From Aalborgiella sp043769295 (lineage in GTDB: Bacteria > Pseudomonadota > Gammaproteobacteria > Burkholderiales > Burkholderiaceae_C), in assembly GCA_043769295.1 (NCBI GenBank), contig JAYVJL010000066.1, forward strand, positions 1 through 9,800: 9,800 nucleotides of DNA, given 5' to 3'. The translations under genes were made by a program, and so were the position numbers. Of the stretch, positions 6,315 to 9,800 are shown in pieces. Below the pieces are notes generated by a model that saw only the letters and a list, made by a program, of their open reading frames with translations, was not told the DNA's origin and did no database searches. Position 1 is the first letter of the stretch. Each line of letters starts with the position of its first letter.

Positions 6315-7175
6315 TCATATTTTTCCCAGAGCCTGCACCTTCCACGCCAGCCACATCTTGCGCAGCGGGGTCAGGCTGATGCGCTGGTTAAGCACGGCAA
6401 AGTTTTCATGCTCAATTTCAGTGAGCAGATTCCGGTAGATGCTGGCCATCATCAAACCGGGCTTTTGGGTGCGGTAGTCGGCCAGGGGCAACAGGGCGAT
6501 GGCTTCGTCGTACAAGGCGTGGGCGCGCTGGGCCTGAAAGGCCATCAGGGGGTTGAAACGGTGCTGAAAGTGGTCAGTATCGGTGGCGTTAGACCATTTC
6601 AGCAGCTCGTGGGCCTTCACGTCAAACTGTTGAAGCTCGCTCATGGGCAGGTAAATCCGGCCGCGAATGGCGTCTTCTCCCACGTCGCGGATGATGTTGG
6701 TCAATTGCAGGGCCTGCCCCAGTTTGTGGGCGTAGGCGGTTGTTGCAGGGTCGGTTTGCCCAAAAATCCTGGCGGCGACTTCACCCACCACGCCGGCCAC
6801 CAGGTGGCAGTAACGCTGCAAACCGGGGTAATCCAGATAGCGGGTTTGGGTCAAATCCATCTGGCAACCGTCGATCACGGCTTGCAGGTGGCGTTCTTCA
6901 ATCCCGTATAAAGGGCAGTGTGGCATCAGGGCTTGCATGACAGGGTGGGTTGGGTTGCCCGCAAAAGCTTTGCCGACCTCAGACTGCCACCAGGCCAGCT
7001 TGGAGCTCGCGACACCCGGGTCCACAATGTCGTCGACCACGTCGTCCACCTCGCGGCAAAACGCATAAAAAGCAGTGATGGCAGCGCGGCGGGCTTTGGG
7101 GAGAAACAAAAAAGCGTAGTAAAAACTACTGCCTGAAGCGGCGGCTTTCTCTTGAACGTATTGCTCTGGGGTCAT
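6315..7175 (-). CDS. hpnD: Presqualene diphosphate synthase HpnD
   Basis: This 286-residue isoprenoid synthase condenses two farnesyl diphosphates to presqualene diphosphate. Both Mg2+-binding Asp-rich motifs of the squalene/phytoene synthase family are present: DDVVDD at 44-49 and RDVGED at 163-168, the latter followed by RGRIYLPMSEL. The upstream segment SSFYYAFLFLP (16-26) is typical of HpnD rather than HpnC. It is followed 21 bases later by hpnE, fitting one transcript. No strong ribosome site precedes ATG 7175. Unlike the tight junctions on either side, 147 bases with repeat R4 separate it from hpnC. A plain phytoene synthase is the alternative, but the hpnC and hpnE neighbours argue for HpnD. 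Confidence 0.94.
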   Translation of the reverse strand: MTPEQYVQEKAAASGSSFYYAFLFLPKARRAAITAFYAFCREVDDVVDDIVDPGVASSKLAWWQSEVGKAFAGNPTHPVMQALMPHCPLYGIEERHLQAVIDGCQMDLTQTRYLDYPGLQRYCHLVAGVVGEVAARIFGQTDPATTAYAHKLGQALQLTNIIRDVGEDAIRGRIYLPMSELQQFDVKAHELLKWSNATDTDHFQHRFNPLMAFQAQRAHALYDEAIALLPLADYRTQKPGLMMASIYRNLLTEIEHENFAVLNQRISLTPLRKMWLAWKVQALGKI

Positions 7176-7251
7176 AACGATATTGTTACATCGAAATTGA
7201 GCAGTCGGCTTGCCTGGATAAATATATCAGCCGTGCCGATAGTTGTTAAAC

Positions 7252-7313
7252 GCTATAAATAATATAGCAACTTAGTCAATAAATACGCCGGCTAGAGTCA
7301 TATTTTACCACTA
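7252..7313 (+). repeat. Dispersed repeat copy R4 between hpnC and hpnD
   Basis: This is the best-preserved copy: GCTATA and TATAGC form a 6-base stem at 7252-7268 with loop AATAA, then an 18-base spacer and GCCGGC at 7287-7292. It fills much of the 147-base gap between hpnC and hpnD, where related operons are normally tight. On the minus strand the hairpin is AT-only near its loop and followed by GTTT, so any terminator effect is likely weak. Confidence 0.78.
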
Positions 7314-7322
7314 TTTCCGTGA

Positions 7323-8201
7323 TTACATCCATAAACTGCGCCAAAACACGACAACAGCGTCGGTTTTACCCAGTTTGGGGCGATGGCGTAGCATGGCGTG
7401 GTCCAGCACTGCCATCTTGTCCAGTATCCGCAAACCGCCTTGTACCACCATCCGCAGCTCCCAACCCGCCCGGCCGGGGATGCGGTGTACCAGTGGGCTG
7501 CCATTCAGCATCATGGCCCGAGCGATATCTGCCTGGGCAGCTATCAACTTCGTAGCGGATGGCGTTTGCTTCAAGGCCAGCAAGTCTGCTTGCGTCACCC
7601 CAAACCGCGCGCAGTCTTCAGCAGGCAGGTAAAACCGGCCGCGCGGCAGGTCTTGGCTGAGATCTTGCCAAAAGTTGATGAGCTGCAAGGCGCTGCAAAT
7701 CTGGTCGCTGAGCTGCAAAGATGTTGCATCGGTGATGCCGTAAAGATGAAGCAGCAAGCGCCCAATCGGGTTGGCGGAACGGCTGCAATAGTCCAGCAGC
7801 TCGGCCTGGCTGGCGTAACCAGCGGCGTCCCGGGACTTGCCAATGTCTTGTTCAAAGGCGCTGATCAGGTCGATCAAGTCCTTGATCGGCAAAGAGAAGG
7901 TGTCTAAAACAGGTCGCAAAGGCCCAAACACCTGCGGCCAGCGGCCCGATGCGGGGCTGCCTGCCGCCGTGGCCAGCAAGTCAGCGCGGTAGGTGGCCAG
8001 GTCGTCCAGCCGTTGTTGCGGGCTGGCATCGCCTTCATCGGCCAGGTCGTCCGACGTGCGTGCAAACCAGTAGATCGCCGCGACGGCGGGCCGCAGCTGC
8101 GGCGGGCACAGCCAAGAGGCAACAGGAAAGTTTTCGTAATGCGAAACCTCAATACCGCCTGCCGTGCTTTCCGTCGTCGTTGCAGCTGCCGAATCCGCCA
8201 T
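7323..8201 (-). CDS. hpnC: Hydroxysqualene synthase HpnC
   Basis: This 292-residue member of the squalene/phytoene synthase family converts presqualene diphosphate to hydroxysqualene, the second step between HpnD and HpnE. Motifs are DDLADE at 51-56 and the HpnC-typical NFWQDLSQDLPRGRFYLP at 176-193, with Asp180 and Asp184 as the second metal site. HYENFPVASWLCP at 21-33 also fits HpnC. Its ATG overlaps the gcdH stop by one base (TAATG on the minus strand), so translation is probably coupled. The first 15 or so residues, rich in Ala, Ser and Thr, look disordered. A later start is possible, but the overlap supports this one. Confidence 0.93.
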   Translation of the reverse strand: MADSAAATTTESTAGGIEVSHYENFPVASWLCPPQLRPAVAAIYWFARTSDDLADEGDASPQQRLDDLATYRADLLATAAGSPASGRWPQVFGPLRPVLDTFSLPIKDLIDLISAFEQDIGKSRDAAGYASQAELLDYCSRSANPIGRLLLHLYGITDATSLQLSDQICSALQLINFWQDLSQDLPRGRFYLPAEDCARFGVTQADLLALKQTPSATKLIAAQADIARAMMLNGSPLVHRIPGRAGWELRMVVQGGLRILDKMAVLDHAMLRHRPKLGKTDAVVVFWRSLWM

Positions 8202-9385
8202 TAAAACGCCGAAATCCCCGTGATGGCGCGTCCCAAAATCAAGGCATGGATGTCGTGCGTACCTTCGTAGGTGTTGACCACTTCGAGGTTGACCAGATGC
8301 CGCGCCACACCAAACTCGTCGCTGATGCCGTTGCCGCCCATCATGTCGCGCGCCAGCCGGGCAATGTCGAGTGCTTTGCCACAGGAGTTGCGTTTCATGA
8401 TGGAGGTGATTTCCACGGCAGCCGTGCCTTCGTCCTTCATGCGGCCCAGCCGCAGGCAGCCCTGCAGACCGAGCGTAATCTCGGTTTGCATGTCGGCCAG
8501 TTTCTTTTGGATCAGCTGGTTCGCCGCCAAAGGCTTGCCAAACTGTTTGCGGTCCATGGTGTACTGGCGTGCACGGTGCCAGCAGTCTTCAGCCGCGCCT
8601 AAAGCGCCCCAAGCGATGCCGAAACGGGCGCTGTTCAGGCAGGTGAACGGTCCTTTGAGCCCACGTACTTCGGGGAAAGCGTTTTCTTCCGGACAAAACA
8701 CGTTGTCCATGACGATTTCGCCGGTGATGCTGGCTTTTAAGCCCACTTTGCCGTGAATTTTGGGGGCTGACAGGCCTTTGAAGCCTTTTTCAAGGACAAA
8801 ACCGCGAATCGAACCGGCATCGTCTTTGGCCCAGACCACAAACACATCGGCAATCGGGCTGTTGGAGATCCACATTTTGGAGCCGGTCAGACTGTAGCCA
8901 CCGGGCACGGCTTTGGCGCGGGTGATCATGCTGCCGGGGTCGGAGCCGTGGTCGGGTTCGGTCAGACCAAAGCAGCCAATCCATTCACCGGTCGCCAGTT
9001 TGGGCAGGTATTTTTGTTTGGTGGCTTCGTTGCCAAATTCGTAGATCGGCACCATCACCAACGAGGTTTGCACGCTCATCATGGAGCGGTAGCCCGAGTC
9101 CACGCGCTCGACCTCACGCGCCACCAGCCCGTAGCAGACGTAGTTGAGACCCGCGCCGCCATAGGCTTCAGGAATCATCGAGCCGAGCAGGCCCAGCTCG
9201 CCCATTTCCCGAAAAATCGACGGGTCGGTCACTTCATTTCTAAAAGCATCGACCACGCGCGGGGACAGTTTGTCCTGGCAATACGCCGCCGCCGATTCGC
9301 GCACCATGCGCTCGTCGTCGGTGAGTTGCTGGTCCAAAAGAAGGGGGTCGTCCCATTGAAAGGAGGCTTTTGTAGTAGGTTTCAT
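8201..9385 (-). CDS. gcdH: Glutaryl-CoA dehydrogenase (acyl-CoA dehydrogenase family)
   Basis: This 394-residue FAD enzyme is predicted to oxidise and decarboxylate glutaryl-CoA to crotonyl-CoA in lysine, tryptophan or aromatic degradation. The acyl-CoA dehydrogenase layout is complete: helical N-domain, CFGLTEPDHGSDPGSM at 138-152, KMWISNSP at 170-177, and the C-terminal helical domain with RDMMGGNGI at 346-354. The GCDH-type motif NTYEGTHDIHALILGRAITG (371-390) carries the catalytic base Glu374. YRSMMSVQ at 99-106 includes Arg100, the position of the substrate-carboxylate Arg in human GCDH. It is the first gene of the minus-strand run and ends one base into hpnC. The link to squalene genes is unexpected; only its position connects them. 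No clear Shine-Dalgarno sequence precedes ATG 9385. Confidence 0.93.
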   Translation of the reverse strand: MKPTTKASFQWDDPLLLDQQLTDDERMVRESAAAYCQDKLSPRVVDAFRNEVTDPSIFREMGELGLLGSMIPEAYGGAGLNYVCYGLVAREVERVDSGYRSMMSVQTSLVMVPIYEFGNEATKQKYLPKLATGEWIGCFGLTEPDHGSDPGSMITRAKAVPGGYSLTGSKMWISNSPIADVFVVWAKDDAGSIRGFVLEKGFKGLSAPKIHGKVGLKASITGEIVMDNVFCPEENAFPEVRGLKGPFTCLNSARFGIAWGALGAAEDCWHRARQYTMDRKQFGKPLAANQLIQKKLADMQTEITLGLQGCLRLGRMKDEGTAAVEITSIMKRNSCGKALDIARLARDMMGGNGISDEFGVARHLVNLEVVNTYEGTHDIHALILGRAITGISAF

Positions 9386-9433
9386 GGCTGATGTGGGTGA
9401 AGTGAGGGGTGAATGGTAAGAAGGGCAGAAAAA

Positions 9434-9461
9434 AGTATAAAAAGTGAACGGCAGAAAGCAA
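9434..9461 (-). promoter_or_regulatory. Candidate sigma-70 promoter for gcdH-hpnCDE
   Basis: On the minus strand, TTGCTT (9456-9461), a 16-base spacer and TATACT (9434-9439) form a near-consensus promoter. The expected transcript would start around 9427 and have a leader of about 40 bases before the gcdH ATG. No other promoter of comparable quality was found before hpnC or hpnE, which suggests this one drives several genes. Confidence 0.5.
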
Positions 9462-9657
9462 TAAAAAAATATCAGTCTAAGCTTAAGGTGGTTTTAATGC
9501 AAAACTAGATTAAATCCGGGATCAAACCCATTAAACCAAAGTGCAGAGAAGTGTAAAGTCACCTGTGAAACTTGGCTTTCAGGTGTCGATTTAACAGGTG
9601 GCCATGTATGACTTGCCGTCTCAGGTTAAAATTCGAGGTTGACCAGTTTTGAATGCA

Positions 9658-9698
9658 GGCTCAAAACACATGAATTCAAGTTCTACGTGTGTTGAGCC
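9658..9698. repeat. Imperfect inverted repeat upstream of tRNA-Leu
   Basis: GGCTCAA...CACA at 9658-9670 pairs with TGTGTTGAGCC at 9688-9698, giving 11 base pairs with a 2-base AA bulge and a 17-base loop that starts with TGAATTCA. A run of five T follows at 9704-9708, some distance after the stem. It could be a regulatory site or a weak terminator for upstream readthrough. Confidence 0.4.
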
Positions 9699-9712
9699 GC
9701 AAGTTTTTCGAT

Positions 9713-9799
9713 GCGCGGGTGGCGAAATTGGTAGACGCACCAGGTTTAGGTCCTGACGTCCGCAAGGATGTGGGGGTTCGAGTCCCCCCCCGCGCACCA
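9713..9799 (+). tRNA. tRNA-Leu (anticodon UAG)
   Basis: The 87-base gene has acceptor arms GCGCGGG (9713-9719) and CCCGCGC (9789-9795), followed by A and an encoded CCA. The D-arm sequence GTGGCGAAATTGGTAGACGC is typical of bacterial tRNA-Leu. The anticodon loop TTTAGGT gives anticodon TAG, flanked by CCAGG and CCTGA. The last stem pair is C-A rather than C-G. The T-arm GGGGGTTCGAGTCCCCC and a long variable arm confirm a class II tRNA. It decodes CUA and, by wobble, other CUN codons. Confidence 0.96.
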
Positions 9800-9800
9800 T

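Larger units (their letters stand above)
9386..9712. other. Intergenic region between gcdH and tRNA-Leu
   Basis: This 327-base stretch is AT-rich and holds no gene I can support. It contains a candidate gcdH promoter (9434-9461, minus) and two imperfect hairpins (9560-9585 and 9658-9698), both with a 2-base bulge. A tRNA promoter must lie near the right end, but no clear -35/-10 pair was found; TTGACC at 9639-9644 lacks a good -10 partner. Confidence 0.6.

Noticed and set aside
9604..9642. Twelve-codon open frame MYDLPSQVKIRG with AGGTGG just upstream, a possible leader peptide
   Set aside because: Too short to judge, spacing to the ATG is tight, no tandem regulatory codons, and only a tRNA follows.
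9639..9668. tRNA-Leu promoter with TTGACC as -35
   Set aside because: No acceptable -10 hexamer lies 16-18 bases downstream, so the promoter position is left open.

Overview
The window looks like chromosomal DNA from a betaproteobacterium of the Burkholderiales, most likely Comamonadaceae (Rhodoferax/Polaromonas-like). This rests on the type of the encoded HemH, HpnC/D/E, GcdH and ABC-transporter proteins and on short AT-rich dispersed repeats. It is a judgement from protein and repeat character, not from a database search.

Positions 1-1740 are an accessory, AT-richer segment. A Phd/YefM-type antitoxin and a PIN-domain toxin (153-885, + strand) form a type II toxin-antitoxin pair. An orphan protein with a RusA-type Holliday-junction resolvase signature lies on the minus strand (937-1572). 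Each module is bracketed by direct copies of one short repeat: R1 at 1-54, R2 at 875-935, R3 at 1680-1741.

Positions 1752-9385 are a compact run of six minus-strand genes. In transcription order they are gcdH (glutaryl-CoA dehydrogenase), hpnC, hpnD, hpnE, hemH (ferrochelatase) and an MsbA-like ABC exporter. HpnC, HpnD and HpnE are the three-enzyme bacterial route from farnesyl diphosphate to squalene, the precursor of hopanoids. gcdH and hpnC overlap by one base (TAATG). hpnD and hpnE are 21 bases apart, whereas hpnC and hpnD are separated by 147 bases containing repeat copy R4. No squalene-hopene cyclase lies in the window.

Positions 9386-9712 hold no gene I can support, only a candidate gcdH promoter and two hairpins. 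The window closes with tRNA-Leu(UAG) on the + strand (9713-9799).

The most notable feature is the repeat family. All six copies lie in the same + orientation, with an 18-base spacer (17 in R2) between a GCTAT...RTAGC box and a GCCGGC box. Two copies lie inside conserved genes, the ABC exporter (R5) and hpnE (R6), in the same reading frame. They encode related peptides starting S-P-S-[K/N]-x-A-x-A-G in unrelated proteins. A third (R2) supplies the stop codon of the PIN toxin. This resembles the palindromic elements that insert in frame into Rickettsia proteins, but I do not recognise this family.
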